64,000 bases of DNA from Planctomycetota bacterium (GTDB lineage: Bacteria; Planctomycetota; Phycisphaerae; UBA1845; UTPLA1). Shown here piece after piece: positions 25,420 through 35,114 of this stretch. Both the position numbers and the translations under genes were made by a program. Location of the stretch: NCBI GenBank assembly GCA_003576905.1, contig QEVG01000009.1, positions 1 through 64,000 on the forward strand. The letters run 5' to 3'. Position 1 is the first letter of the stretch, and every line of letters starts with the position of its first letter. The notes below the pieces were generated by a model. That model was not told the origin of the DNA. It worked only from the letters and a program-made list of their open reading frames with translations, and did no database searches.

Positions 25420-27033
25420 ATGGCGCTGTTCGTGCGGAATCTGTCTTTATCCCTGGACGAACCGGAAGATGCCTTGCCGTTCAAGGCGGCGAAGCGCCTG
25501 CGCGTCTCGCCGGCGGATATCCAAGGGTACAGCGTGCTGCGCCGGGCGCTGGATGCCCGGTTCAAGGATCGCATCGCGTATATCTATAATGTAGAAGTGA
25601 CCCTTCGCGGCGGGCCGCGCGAGGAGCGTCGCGTGCTGCGGCGTCTACATCGCGCGGATGTCTCGGAGCAGCCGGGCGACCCACGGGTGCCTCTTGAAAA
25701 CGGCACAGAGACGCTGAACGAGCGGCCAATCGTCGTCGGATTCGGACCGGCGGGCATGTTCGCGGCCCTGTGGCTTGCGCGGCATGGGCTCCGGCCGATT
25801 GTCCTGGAGCGCGGGCAGGGCGTGAAGGTTCGCCACCGTGACATCCTGCATCGCTTCTACCGGCTGCACGAATTTGATCCCGAGAGCAATCTGCTATTCG
25901 GAGAGGGAGGCGCGGGAGCGTACAGCGACGGAAAGCTGTACACGCGGGTGAACGACCCGCGCATGCGCGACATCCTTCAGGTGTTCGTCGATCATGGCGG
26001 CAAGCCTGATATTCTCATCGACAGCCGCCCGCACCTGGGAAGCGACTGGATTCCGACAATCTGCTGGCGAATCCGGAGGACCATTGAATCGCTCGGCGGC
26101 GAGGTGCGGTTTGGCGCGCGCGTCGATGAGATAATAATCGCGGACGGTCATGTTCGGGGGGTTCGCGTCGGCGGAGAAGTGCTGACGCCCGGCGCGCTGC
26201 TCCTGGGAATCGGCCACTCGGCGCACGACACAATTCGCTCGCTGATCGCGGCGGGTGTCACGGTTGTGGCAAAGCCGTTTCAGATCGGCGTTCGCGTGGA
26301 ACATCCTCAGGCGCTGGTCGATGGCTGGCAGTATGGACCGTCGTGCGGGCATCTCCGGCTCCCGCCGGCAGAATACCATCTCGTGGCCAAGAGCGCCGCG
26401 GGCAGGCGCGGCGACGTGTACAGCTTCTGCATGTGTCCGGGCGGGATGATCCTTCCGACGAACGAGTCGGCGGGAATCATCGCGACGAATGGCGCGTCCG
26501 GGGTCAATCGTTCGAAGCCGTTTGCAAACAGCGGGCTCGTGCTGACGGTGGGGACGGACGAGGTGGGAAATGACCCGCTCCAAGGGCTGGAGTTCATTCG
26601 GAAGTGGGAGCGAGCGGCGTACGAGCTGACCGGCGCGACGTACAAAGTTCCGGCGCAGCGGGCGGCAGACTTTCTCGCCGATCGGCGGTCGGATGGACGA
26701 CTGGAGACCAGTTATCCGTTCGGTGGAATGTGGACCGACGTTCGCGAGATACTGCCCGCATTCGCGGCGGAATCGATCAAGCGCGCGTTGGCGGATCTCG
26801 ACCGGCGGATGCCGGGTTTTGCGGGGCCGGATGCACTGGTGACGGGGCCCGAGACGCGGGCATCCGCGCCGGTGCGCATTCTGCGGGACGCCGCATTGCG
26901 GGAGTCCATATCAACGGCCGGTCTGTACCCGATCGGCGAGGGAGCGGGGTATGCCGGAGGCATCATGTCCGCGGCAGCGGACGGCATCACGACGGCGGAA
27001 CTGTTGATCCGCCGCTATGCGCCGATGCGGTGA
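25420..27033 (+). CDS. FAD-dependent dehydrogenase-like protein (COG2509 type)
   Basis: Product of 537 residues. Residues 1-90 form the family's small N-terminal domain, with alternating charged strands and [22 protein letters not shown]. The FAD-binding Rossmann loop is [21 protein letters not shown] near residue 105, followed by PIVLERG. Later segments [37 protein letters not shown] and the C-terminal [22 protein letters not shown] are typical of this widely conserved but poorly characterised flavoprotein family. It is presumed to be a cytoplasmic oxidoreductase whose substrate is unknown. The ATG at 25420 lacks a clear Shine-Dalgarno. It is followed by msrA after a gap with its own promoter. 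Confidence 0.88.
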   Translation: MALFVRNLSLSLDEPEDALPFKAAKRLRVSPADIQGYSVLRRALDARFKDRIAYIYNVEVTLRGGPREERRVLRRLHRADVSEQPGDPRVPLENGTETLNERPIVVGFGPAGMFAALWLARHGLRPIVLERGQGVKVRHRDILHRFYRLHEFDPESNLLFGEGGAGAYSDGKLYTRVNDPRMRDILQVFVDHGGKPDILIDSRPHLGSDWIPTICWRIRRTIESLGGEVRFGARVDEIIIADGHVRGVRVGGEVLTPGALLLGIGHSAHDTIRSLIAAGVTVVAKPFQIGVRVEHPQALVDGWQYGPSCGHLRLPPAEYHLVAKSAAGRRGDVYSFCMCPGGMILPTNESAGIIATNGASGVNRSKPFANSGLVLTVGTDEVGNDPLQGLEFIRKWERAAYELTGATYKVPAQRAADFLADRRSDGRLETSYPFGGMWTDVREILPAFAAESIKRALADLDRRMPGFAGPDALVTGPETRASAPVRILRDAALRESISTAGLYPIGEGAGYAGGIMSAAADGITTAELLIRRYAPMR

Positions 27034-27117
27034 TCGATTCCGGGACGCAGGGGGCCTGGGTTTGAGGATTCGAGTCGTAACCTGGCGGGGTTTCCTTCCA
27101 TCGAATACCGGGTGCAA

Positions 27118-27147
27118 TTGGCCCGGCGACAGGGCCCTGCCTAGACT
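27118..27147 (+). promoter_or_regulatory. Sigma70-like promoter candidate for msrA
   Basis: TTGGCC at 27118-27123 and TAGACT at 27142-27147 are spaced by 18 bases. The predicted leader is about 50 bases. Confidence 0.45.
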
Positions 27148-27205
27148 CATCCGGCGGGTCGGTTCCGGGCGCCGGGACGTTTTACGAAGGACACACGGAG
27201 AAGCC

Positions 27206-27925
27206 ATGAAGACATCTGCGAAATCGACCGTACTTGGACTTTGCTCGCTTGCCATGCTCGCCAACCTAAGTTCGTGGTGCGGCTGCGCGGACCATTCGGC
27301 GCACTCGAGCGGCGGTGCGGCGGGGGGTGCGGGCACGATGGCGCCGGGCCCGGGCGGCGGAGGTGTTCGGACCGTGAAGGCGAAGATGGCAGACGAGAAT
27401 CCGGGAATGGGCGGCGTTGACGAGAACGGATCAATGAAAGGAAACGCGAAGATGAAGACGGAAGTCGCGATGTTCGGTGCCGGGTGCTTCTGGGGTGTGG
27501 AGGCGGCGTTTCAGGGCGTCAAGGGGGTGACCAAGACTGAAGTCGGCTACAGCGGAGGTTCGATGAAGAACCCGACATACAAGGACGTCTGCGGGGATGA
27601 TACCGGTCACGCGGAAGTGGTGCGAGTTGAGTTCGACCCTTCGCAGGTGAGCTACGAGGATCTGCTGGATGTCTTCTGGGAGAATCATGATCCGACGCAG
27701 CTCAATCGGCAGGGACCGGACCATGGGTCACAGTATCGGTCGGCGATTTTCTTCTTCTCTCCGGAGCAGGAGGCGGCGGCGAAGGCCTCCAAAGAGCGGC
27801 TGATCAGGAGCGGCAAGTTCAGCCGCCCGATCGTGACGGAGATAACAAAGGCTTCGGACTTCTGGCGGGCGGAGGATTATCACCAGCAGTACCTCGAGAA
27901 GCGGGGGCTGAAGGTCTGTCATTGA
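27206..27925 (+). CDS. msrA: Peptide-methionine (S)-S-oxide reductase, probably exported lipoprotein
   Basis: Product of 239 residues. The ATG at 27206 has GGAG upstream. Residues 1-30 look like a lipoprotein signal (hydrophobic stretch then SSWCGCADH), followed by a Gly/Pro-rich linker to residue 80. The MsrA domain (about 85-239) has the catalytic [12 protein letters not shown], then [61 protein letters not shown] and a C-terminal [13 protein letters not shown]. The enzyme reduces methionine-S-sulfoxide in proteins. Export would place it in the periplasm, repairing oxidised envelope proteins. No MsrB is fused. A C-terminal Cys (KVCH) could be the resolving residue. Confidence 0.93.
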   Translation: MKTSAKSTVLGLCSLAMLANLSSWCGCADHSAHSSGGAAGGAGTMAPGPGGGGVRTVKAKMADENPGMGGVDENGSMKGNAKMKTEVAMFGAGCFWGVEAAFQGVKGVTKTEVGYSGGSMKNPTYKDVCGDDTGHAEVVRVEFDPSQVSYEDLLDVFWENHDPTQLNRQGPDHGSQYRSAIFFFSPEQEAAAKASKERLIRSGKFSRPIVTEITKASDFWRAEDYHQQYLEKRGLKVCH

Positions 27926-28066
27926 GACGGACGTCCGAACCGGACAGATGCGCATTGGCGCAATATCAATGGGCCGGATTCGTCGCAATGAATTCCCAAC
28001 GGTTGTGCGATACAATCTCCCCGCGTGCGCGGCGCCGGAACGGGCGTCGTGCCCGGGGAGCCGTGC

Positions 28067-28786
28067 ATGAGCACCGTAGACATCGAGCTTCGTGACGTTC
28101 GGAAGGTATATTTCAAGGATCGTCTCCAGATTCCGGTCTTGGACGGGCTCAGCCTCAAGATCGACGCGGGCGATTTCGTCGCGCTGATGGGGCCGTCCGG
28201 CTCGGGCAAATCGACGCTGCTTCACCTGATCGGGGGGTTGGATTCGCCGACGGGCGGGAGCGTGCGTGTCGGCGAAGCGCATCTGGAGAACATGTCGGAG
28301 CGCGAGCTGACGTCGTGGCGCAGCCGGCACGTCGGCTTCATCTTTCAGATGTATCACCTCGTGCCGGTCCTTACGGCGGCACAAAATGTCGAACTGCCAC
28401 TTCTGCTTTTCAAGATGGCGTCCAAGGATCGCAAGGAGCGCGTTCGCACGGCCCTCGAGGTCGTGGGTCTTGGGGATCGAATGGACCACCGGCCGAATCA
28501 GCTCTCCGGCGGCCAGGAGCAGCGCGTGGCAATTGCGCGCGCGATCGTGACGGACCCGGACGTGATTCTCGCGGACGAGCCGACGGGCGACCTGGACGCG
28601 AAGACCTCCGAGGAGATTCTGGAGCTGCTCAACCTGCTCAACTCCGATTTCGGAAAGACGATTCTCATGGTGACGCACGATCCGAAGGCGGCGCTGCATG
28701 CCCATCGCCGGCTGCACCTTGAGAAGGGCGTTCTCGAACGCGATGAACTCAACGCCGAGCGGCGCGCGGCGGCGGCCGCGCGCTGA
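28067..28786 (+). CDS. ABC transporter ATPase (LolD/MacB type)
   Basis: Product of 239 residues. Walker A is GPSGSGKST near residue 45, the Q-loop is [10 protein letters not shown], the signature is [15 protein letters not shown] (Glu where Gln is more usual), Walker B is [12 protein letters not shown], and the H-loop is MVTHDP. These match the MacB/LolD/FtsE class, which drives mechanotransmission rather than ordinary substrate import. It is the only ATPase gene of the seven-kilobase exporter cluster that follows and must power all four permeases. Its C-terminal tail is Arg/Ala-rich. The ATG at 28067 follows GGGGAG. Confidence 0.93.
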   Translation: MSTVDIELRDVRKVYFKDRLQIPVLDGLSLKIDAGDFVALMGPSGSGKSTLLHLIGGLDSPTGGSVRVGEAHLENMSERELTSWRSRHVGFIFQMYHLVPVLTAAQNVELPLLLFKMASKDRKERVRTALEVVGLGDRMDHRPNQLSGGQEQRVAIARAIVTDPDVILADEPTGDLDAKTSEEILELLNLLNSDFGKTILMVTHDPKAALHAHRRLHLEKGVLERDELNAERRAAAAAR

Positions 28787-28826
28787 ACACCGGCGGCGGA
28801 TCGTTGATTCGGCAGGGTGATGAATC

Positions 28827-30005
28827 ATGACCATCGGTTACGTGCTCATGCAGAACCTGAAGCGGAACCCCCTGCGGTCCGCGCTGACGATGGTGGCCTT
28901 CGCGCTGCCGATGGCGATCTTCGTGGTCGCCATATCGTTCGTCGTCGCGCTGGTGAAGATCAGCGAGGCGAATCAGAAGGAAATGCGGCTGGGTGTGCAT
29001 CACAAGACGACGCTGATCAACATGCTGCCGGAATCGCACCGGATGAAGATCGAGGCACTGGATCCGGATCGCAGGCGCCTGACGGCGGTCTGCGGGATGC
29101 GATGGTTCGGCGGGCGGGTACCGAATACGCAGGGGGTGATCCAAAGCCTGGCGGCCGATCCCGACACGTTTCCGATTGTCTATTCGGACGCGGGCATGAC
29201 GCCGGGCGATACCGAAGAATGGATGAAGGACCGGCAGGCGTGCGTCGTCGGATACGGCGTCGCAGAGAACAACGGCTGGAAGCTGGGGGACCGAATCGTG
29301 CTGGAGAGCTCGGTGCCGCCGTACCTTCAGCTTGAGTTTCACATCGTCAAGATCATGAAGACGGAGTCGCGTGCGAACGTGCTGTATTTCCGTCGCGACT
29401 ATCTCTCGGAGTCTCTCAAGGAAGCGGCCGACGACCGGTACGCCCAGTGCAATATCTTCTGGGTGAAATGCAAAGACGCGAAGTCGCTCGCGGAGCTCCA
29501 GAAGGAGATCGACGGCGTCTTTGCCAACAGCCCGAACGAGACCAAATCGGAGGACGAACTGACGTTCGCGGCCGGCTTTGCGCAGGCGGCGGGCGACATC
29601 CCCGGACTGATGCGCATGATGGCGATCGTGGTGGTGGCGATCATCGCGCTGGTGGCGGGGAATACGATGATGATGAGTTTTCGCGAGCGGACGCGTGAGC
29701 TCGCGGTGTTCAAGGCGATCGGGTTTCCGGGGCGGCGCGTCATGACAATTGTCCTAGGCGAGAGCCTGCTGCTTGCGCTGATCGGCGCCCTGATCGGAAT
29801 CGTGCCGACCGTTGCGCTGCTGGTCGTCCTTCCGGTGCGAAAGATGCTGCCGGGGTTTCTGCCGATCGCCCAGCTCGAGGTGTCCCCGGCGGCCGTGGGT
29901 GTGTCGGTGGCGATCGCGGTGGTGGTGGGGCTGGCGGCCGGCGTGCTGCCCGCCTACCAGGCGCTGCGGCTGAACACGGTGAACGCGCTGCGCCGTGCGG
30001 CCTGA
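28827..30005 (+). CDS. FtsX/MacB-type ABC permease (A copy)
   Basis: Product of 392 residues with the MacB/LolC topology: one N-terminal helix (RNPLRSALTMVAFALPMAIFVVAISFVVALV), a large extracytoplasmic domain (about 60-265), then three helices (MMAIVVVAIIALVAGNTMMMSF, LLLALIGALIGIVPTVALLVV and VGVSVAIAVVVGLAAGVLPAYQALRL). The FtsX core shows FRERTRELAVFKAIGFPGRRVM. It is related to the permease at 31318-32490, sharing MLPESHRMKIEALDPDRRRL-like and IPEGHRRKIESLDPTKRRL-like segments, so the two are tandem paralogues. It would pair with the B-type permease that follows. Confidence 0.9.
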   Translation: MTIGYVLMQNLKRNPLRSALTMVAFALPMAIFVVAISFVVALVKISEANQKEMRLGVHHKTTLINMLPESHRMKIEALDPDRRRLTAVCGMRWFGGRVPNTQGVIQSLAADPDTFPIVYSDAGMTPGDTEEWMKDRQACVVGYGVAENNGWKLGDRIVLESSVPPYLQLEFHIVKIMKTESRANVLYFRRDYLSESLKEAADDRYAQCNIFWVKCKDAKSLAELQKEIDGVFANSPNETKSEDELTFAAGFAQAAGDIPGLMRMMAIVVVAIIALVAGNTMMMSFRERTRELAVFKAIGFPGRRVMTIVLGESLLLALIGALIGIVPTVALLVVLPVRKMLPGFLPIAQLEVSPAAVGVSVAIAVVVGLAAGVLPAYQALRLNTVNALRRAA

Positions 30006-30059
30006 GGCGAACTCCGTGCGTTCGCGTGAGTGATCCGTCGAGGAATTCGGGTACCTATC

Positions 30060-31250
30060 GTGGCATTGCCCCTTTCGTACAACTGGAAGAACCTGTTCGT
30101 CCGAAAGACGACGACGGTGATGACCGTGCTGGTGATTGCGGCGGTCGTGGCCGTTTTCTCCTGGCTGCTGGGTTTTCGGGAGGCCCTGACCCGGTCGCTT
30201 TCGTTCGCAAGCGACCAGCGAAAGCTGATCGTCTTGCGCCAGGCCTCCACCTCCGAGACCAACAGCGCCATCCCCCCGGACGACTTCAACAAGCTGACGC
30301 AACTCAACCAGGAGCTTGCCGTCGACCCGGTGACGAAGAACCAGCAGAAAAGCCCGGAGATGATCGTCCAGGTGTCGCTTCCGCGGCTCCGCGACGGGGG
30401 TAGCACGAACGCCAACGTAGCCGTGCGCGGGGCGACGGACGAGGCGTTCGTGGTCCACAAGAACATTGCCATTTCGCAGGGTCGGAAGTTTGAACAGGGG
30501 GCGCTGGAGGTGATCGTGGGGGAGCAGGCGGCAAGGCAATTCGCCGGACTGAACATCGGCGACACGATCAACCTGGGCTACAGCGGAAATCGCGGGTACC
30601 GTGTCGTGGGGCATTTCTCCGCGAACGGAGGGCCGATGGAGAGCGAGATCTGGGGCCCGCTCACGACCCTGATGAATTCCTACCTGCGGAACGCGTATTC
30701 CTCGGTAAGCGTGCGGTTGACCGACGAAGTGGATCCGAAGGAGGTTATCTCACGAATCGAAGGGCCGGCCATCGAGCTGACGGCGCAGACCGAGGCGCAA
30801 TACTGGGATGCGCAGGCCAAGAACGTCCGAACCTATCTCACGATTGTGTCCGTTCTCGTGGGAATCATGTGCGCAGCGGCGGCCTTTTCGATCGCCAACA
30901 CGATGTTCTCCTCCGTCGCGGCGCGATCGCGCGAGTTCGCGATGCTCCGCACGATCGGATTCTCGGGCCGGCAGATCCTCGCGAGCATTATCGTCGAATC
31001 GATCTTTCTTTCGCTCCTGGGGGGGGCTCTGGGCTGCGCGGCGTGCCTGGCCTGGCTTCGCCTGGCGGGCAACACGAAGGACATGTTTGGAGCGTCGACA
31101 TTCACGACGATGGCCTTTGAGATACGCCTGACCCCCTGGACCGTGCTGATTGCGATCGCCGGAATCAGCGCGGTCGGCATCCTCGGAGCGGTGGTGCCCG
31201 GCATCCGGGCGTCGCGGCTGCGGGTCGTGACGGCGCTTCGTGAGGCGTGA
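30060..31250 (+). CDS. FtsX/MacB-type ABC permease (B copy)
   Basis: Product of about 396 residues. The GTG at 30060 is chosen because the start LPLSYNWKNLFVRKTTTVMT aligns with the start of the paralogue at 32507 (IPLSYNVRNLFVRKLSTSLT). A GTG at 30030 is also open. Topology is one N-terminal helix, an extracytoplasmic domain, then three helices with the FtsX motif ARSREFAMLRTIGFSGRQILASI. The extracytoplasmic part shares ANVAVRGATDEAFVVH and EVIVGEQAARQF with the B' copy. It is likely to heterodimerise with the A-type permease immediately upstream. Confidence 0.89.
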   Translation: MALPLSYNWKNLFVRKTTTVMTVLVIAAVVAVFSWLLGFREALTRSLSFASDQRKLIVLRQASTSETNSAIPPDDFNKLTQLNQELAVDPVTKNQQKSPEMIVQVSLPRLRDGGSTNANVAVRGATDEAFVVHKNIAISQGRKFEQGALEVIVGEQAARQFAGLNIGDTINLGYSGNRGYRVVGHFSANGGPMESEIWGPLTTLMNSYLRNAYSSVSVRLTDEVDPKEVISRIEGPAIELTAQTEAQYWDAQAKNVRTYLTIVSVLVGIMCAAAAFSIANTMFSSVAARSREFAMLRTIGFSGRQILASIIVESIFLSLLGGALGCAACLAWLRLAGNTKDMFGASTFTTMAFEIRLTPWTVLIAIAGISAVGILGAVVPGIRASRLRVVTALREA

Positions 31251-31317
31251 AGGAATGAGGGTGTCCCCGGCCGTTGTCGTGCGTATACTTGCTTAAAGAC
31301 ACACCGAGAAGCCATCC

Positions 31318-32490
31318 TTGCCGCTGCGGTTTATCTATCTCTATCGCAACCTGACCCGCAATCCGGTGCGGACCGTATTGACGTGCGCGGCGGTGGCGCT
31401 GCCGATCACCATATATGTACTGTCCATGGCGGTGGTGGACGGTTTTGAGAATTTTCTGAACAACTCGGCGAAGCAACTCAGGCTGGCGGTAACACAGAAG
31501 ACCTCGATCATCAATCCCATTCCCGAAGGGCATCGGCGCAAGATTGAATCGCTCGACCCGACGAAGCGTCGGTTGATTTCGGTCTGCGGGCTGCGCTACA
31601 TCGGGGGCCAGCGTGAGGATGATCCCATGCCGCTTTCGACGCTGGCGGTGGACCACGACACGTTTGCCACGTCGTTTCCGGAGCATCGACTGAGCGCGGA
31701 GGAGGTGGAGGCGTGGAACAAGGACAAGCAGGCGATCATGGTCGGCCGCGGGACGGCGCTGGACATGGGATGGAAGGTCGGTGACCGGATCACGATATTC
31801 CCGTCTGTCCCCCCGTACTCGCCGATGGAGTTCCACGTGGTCTCGACGCTTGAGAATGCGGAAGACTTCGTGACCAACTGGTGCCGCCGGGATTACCTCG
31901 AGGAGGAACTGAAGAAGTTCGGGGCGCCGGAGGGGTTTGTCACGTTCTATTTCGTCAAATGCGCGAGCAAGGCCGACCTGGACCATTACCGCGTGGAGAT
32001 CGACAAGCTGTTCGCCGGATCGCTCGATGAGACGAAGACGCAGGATGAAAAGACGTTCATGAACGAGTTTGTGACGCAGCAGTTCAACCTGCCGCGGAAC
32101 CTGACCATTCTGGCCGCGCTGACGGTATTCGTCGCGATCATGGCGGCGGCCAACACGATGAGCCAGAACTTCCGCGACCGGAGCAACGAAGTGGCCACGC
32201 TGAAGTCGATGGGCTTTGGCCCCGGATTTGCGTTCGCATTGATTCAATCGGAGAGCCTGCTCCTGTGCCTGCTGGGCGGGCTGGCGGGCGCGGTCGTGCC
32301 CTACGTCGCCTTCACCTACAGCCCGCTCCGCGAAATGACGATTCCGGTGATCCAGACGCTTGAGATTCAGCTTCGCACGTGCGGTAAGGCGATGGGCATC
32401 GCCCTTTTGATCGGGATTGTCGCGGCGCTTTGGCCAAGCTGGCTGGCGGTTCGCATGCGCGTCGTGTCGGCCCTGCGCAGCCTGGAGTGA
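31318..32490 (+). CDS. FtsX/MacB-type ABC permease (A' copy)
   Basis: Product of 390 residues from a TTG at 31318. N-terminal helix TVLTCAAVALPITIYVLSMAVV, extracytoplasmic domain, and three C-terminal helices with the FtsX core FRDRSNEVATLKSMGFGPGFAF. It is paralogous to the permease at 28827-30005: the extracytoplasmic domains share the order HKTTLIN/QKTSIIN, SLDP.KRRLISVCG, a W..DKQA segment, a GW.VGDRI segment and FVKC.S. The start codon is inferred from the paralogue and the short basic leader. It precedes the B' permease. Confidence 0.88.
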   Translation: MPLRFIYLYRNLTRNPVRTVLTCAAVALPITIYVLSMAVVDGFENFLNNSAKQLRLAVTQKTSIINPIPEGHRRKIESLDPTKRRLISVCGLRYIGGQREDDPMPLSTLAVDHDTFATSFPEHRLSAEEVEAWNKDKQAIMVGRGTALDMGWKVGDRITIFPSVPPYSPMEFHVVSTLENAEDFVTNWCRRDYLEEELKKFGAPEGFVTFYFVKCASKADLDHYRVEIDKLFAGSLDETKTQDEKTFMNEFVTQQFNLPRNLTILAALTVFVAIMAAANTMSQNFRDRSNEVATLKSMGFGPGFAFALIQSESLLLCLLGGLAGAVVPYVAFTYSPLREMTIPVIQTLEIQLRTCGKAMGIALLIGIVAALWPSWLAVRMRVVSALRSLE

Positions 32491-32506
32491 TGAGAGTGCG
32501 GCATTC

Positions 32507-33679
32507 ATGACGATTCCGCTTTCCTACAACGTGCGCAATCTCTTCGTGCGGAAGCTCAGCACATCGCTTACGTTTACGGTCGTCACGGTCGTCGTGGCCG
32601 TTCTGTGCATCCTGCTATCTTTCGCCGCCGGCATCCGCGAATCGCTCAAGGCTTCGGGTTCTCCTCTGAACGTACTCGTGCTCAAGACGGGGGCCACCGC
32701 CGAGAGCACAAGTATCATCGATCCGGACGAGGCAAACCGGCTGGTGCAGACGCCCGGCGTGGCGGTCGATGCCGCGGGACGTCCGCTGATAAGCCAGGAA
32801 CTTTGCGTACAGACATCGATTCCGCGTCGCGGGCCGGACGCGACGCCGGCCAACGTTGCGGTGCGCGGCGTCGATGAAGCGGCCTTCAAGGTCCATACGG
32901 AAGTGCGGCTCATCGAGGGGCGGATGTTTGAGCATGGCCAGCCCGAGGTGATCGTCGGCAAGCAGGCCCGCGATCGCTACCAGAACCTGGAGGTCGGGGG
33001 CGAGGTGCTCCTCGGGCGATCGGGCAGCCGGCTCTTCAAGGTGGTGGGCGTTTTCGAGGCGGCCGGGGGGGCGCTGGAAAGCGAGCTTTGGGCAGGTCGA
33101 TCGTCGATCTCCGATGCGTTCGATCGGCGTTTCGTATCGAGCGCGGCGCTACGCATGGCTGACGGACGGGCCGCCATTGAGGCCATTCGCTACATCAAGG
33201 GGCCTTCGGTCCGGCTCAACGCCAAGACGGAGACGGATTACTACGAGGATCTGACGTCCAAGACGCGCGAGATCGTGATGTTGACGACGATACTGATTAC
33301 GATCATGGGCATCGGGGCGGCCTTCGCCGTCGCGAACACCATGTTCGCGTCGGTGGATAGCCGGCGGCGCGAGATCGCCATGCTCCGAACGATTGGATTC
33401 GCGCGCAGGTCGATCATCCTCTCATTTATTTTCGAATCGCTGTTGATTTGTGTGTCAGCGTGTCTTGTGGGGGTCGGCGCGAGCATGTTCGTGAATGGTT
33501 CCCGTCAGGACTTCTTATCGGACACGACTTGGACGGTATTGGCGTATGAACTAAGAGTCACGCCGGAGATTTTCGTCTCGGCCCTTGTCCTTTCGACGGC
33601 GGTCGGTCTGGTCGGGGGCCTGGCGCCGGCCCTCAAGGCTTCCCGAATCCGCATCCTTGATGCCCTGCGCAAGGCGTGA
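32507..33679 (+). CDS. FtsX/MacB-type ABC permease (B' copy)
   Basis: Product of 390 residues from the ATG at 32507, sixteen bases after the A' copy. N-terminal helix (LTFTVVTVVVAVLCILLSFAAG), extracytoplasmic domain with ANVAVRGVDEAAFKVH and EVIVGKQARDRY, and C-terminal helices including SRRREIAMLRTIGFARRSIILSF. It is the paralogue of the permease at 30060-31250. The pairing A-B-A'-B' indicates duplication of a permease pair. It is the last permease before the adaptor gene. Confidence 0.9.
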   Translation: MTIPLSYNVRNLFVRKLSTSLTFTVVTVVVAVLCILLSFAAGIRESLKASGSPLNVLVLKTGATAESTSIIDPDEANRLVQTPGVAVDAAGRPLISQELCVQTSIPRRGPDATPANVAVRGVDEAAFKVHTEVRLIEGRMFEHGQPEVIVGKQARDRYQNLEVGGEVLLGRSGSRLFKVVGVFEAAGGALESELWAGRSSISDAFDRRFVSSAALRMADGRAAIEAIRYIKGPSVRLNAKTETDYYEDLTSKTREIVMLTTILITIMGIGAAFAVANTMFASVDSRRREIAMLRTIGFARRSIILSFIFESLLICVSACLVGVGASMFVNGSRQDFLSDTTWTVLAYELRVTPEIFVSALVLSTAVGLVGGLAPALKASRIRILDALRKA

Positions 33680-33784
33680 TACACGGGCGGATTGGGCCTT
33701 ACCGAACAGGCTCGGGCGTGTCCATGAACTATAGTAGACTGCGCACCTGTGTGACCAAGCCGGATCGGCTAGAATTGCGACAAT

Positions 33785-35035
33785 ATGTCCACGCGACCTG
33801 ACGTTCGTTCGCAACTTCGAACACTGAGCATCCCCAAGGACCAGAGACCCGCGTCGTCGGCGCGGCCCGGTTCGGCCGCCGTGGGCGCGCGTCCGCTCAA
33901 GTGGATTATGGGGCTGCTGTTCATTGCGGTTGTGGCGGGGGCGGTTTACCTCGGCGCGCCGAAGGTTCGCTCGCTGGGCGCGCTGGGGACGGAGAAGGCC
34001 GAGGCCTCTGGCATTCGGCTGATCAAGGTTTCGGCCCGCGATGCGTCCCAGCCGATGCCGGTACTGACGGCGACGGGGAAGATCGTTTCGGATCACAAAG
34101 TACTCGTGAACACGAAGGTCTCCGGCCAGATCGTGGAGTTGATGTTCGAGCAGGGCGACCGGGTTGAAAAGGCGCAGGTCCTTGCCCGCATCGAGGACGT
34201 GCTTTACAGGGCCCGGCGCGACGAGGCGGTGGCGCAGCTGGAGGAAGCGCGGGCCAATCTTGCGTACCAGAAAGTCAACTACGATCGCGTCCGGAGTCTG
34301 GTCGAGCGCAATGCCGCGCCGGAAATCGAGTTTGCCCAGGCCAGGCGCGATCACGACGAAGCCATTGCGCGGGTGGCGGCGTCGGAAGCGGCTCTCGCGT
34401 TTGCGCAGAAGGCGCTGACGGACTGCGAGGTCCTCGCGCCGATCGCCGGCGTGATCCTGGAGCGTAACGTGGAAGTAGGCGACTTCGTGGCCGCCGAGGG
34501 CGGCCGGGGGGCCATCGCCAACGCCCAGCTCTGCACGATCGCCGACATGACCAAGCTGCGCGTGGAAGTCGACATCAGCGAACTGGATATTGCCCGTCTC
34601 GACAAGGACATCCGGTGCGTCGTGACGCCCGACGCCTACAAGGATCGCCGCTACACGGGCCACGTGATGTGGCTGGACCCGGGCGCGAACTATTCGAAGG
34701 CGACGGTGCAGGTCAAGGTGCGAATCGACGAGCCGGATGAGTTTCTTCGCGTCGAGGGATCGGCCCAGGTCGCGTTTCTGGCTCAGCAGTCGGACAGCGG
34801 CGTCCAATCGGCCGCGGCCATCTGGATTCCGGCGACGGCCTGCCTGCGCGATGAGTCGGATCAGTCCCGAGGACGCGCCTATGTCGCGGTGGATGGCCGA
34901 TTGAAGGCGACCGCGATAACGGTTGGGCGTCAGGTGGGCGGCCAGGTCGAAGTGTTAAGTGGTTTAACCGACGGGCAGTCGATCGTGGTCGACGGCGTGG
35001 ACAAGGTCGTTGACGGCCAGCGATTGCCATCGTGA
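33785..35035 (+). CDS. Periplasmic adaptor (membrane-fusion protein, MacA/HlyD type)
   Basis: Product of 416 residues. A single helix at about residues 40-60 (LKWIMGLLFIAVVAGAVYLG) anchors it in the inner membrane. Then come the lipoyl/barrel halves: KVSGQIVELMFEQGDRVEKAQVLARI before a coiled-coil hairpin (about 140-200: RRDEAVAQLEEARANLAYQKVNYDRV...), and ILERNVEVGDFVAAEGG after it. The C-terminal beta-barrel and membrane-proximal domains follow and end in VLSGLTDGQSIVVDGVDKVVDGQRL. It would link the MacB-like permeases to an outer-membrane component, which is not encoded nearby. No clear Shine-Dalgarno precedes the ATG. Confidence 0.91.
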   Translation: MSTRPDVRSQLRTLSIPKDQRPASSARPGSAAVGARPLKWIMGLLFIAVVAGAVYLGAPKVRSLGALGTEKAEASGIRLIKVSARDASQPMPVLTATGKIVSDHKVLVNTKVSGQIVELMFEQGDRVEKAQVLARIEDVLYRARRDEAVAQLEEARANLAYQKVNYDRVRSLVERNAAPEIEFAQARRDHDEAIARVAASEAALAFAQKALTDCEVLAPIAGVILERNVEVGDFVAAEGGRGAIANAQLCTIADMTKLRVEVDISELDIARLDKDIRCVVTPDAYKDRRYTGHVMWLDPGANYSKATVQVKVRIDEPDEFLRVEGSAQVAFLAQQSDSGVQSAAAIWIPATACLRDESDQSRGRAYVAVDGRLKATAITVGRQVGGQVEVLSGLTDGQSIVVDGVDKVVDGQRLPS

Positions 35036-35114
35036 ACGGCGCGACCCGCGATCCGTACGACTCGCCTCATTCTGTCCGATCGAACCGATCCTTTTTTGAA
35101 AGCGAGCGGTAGCC

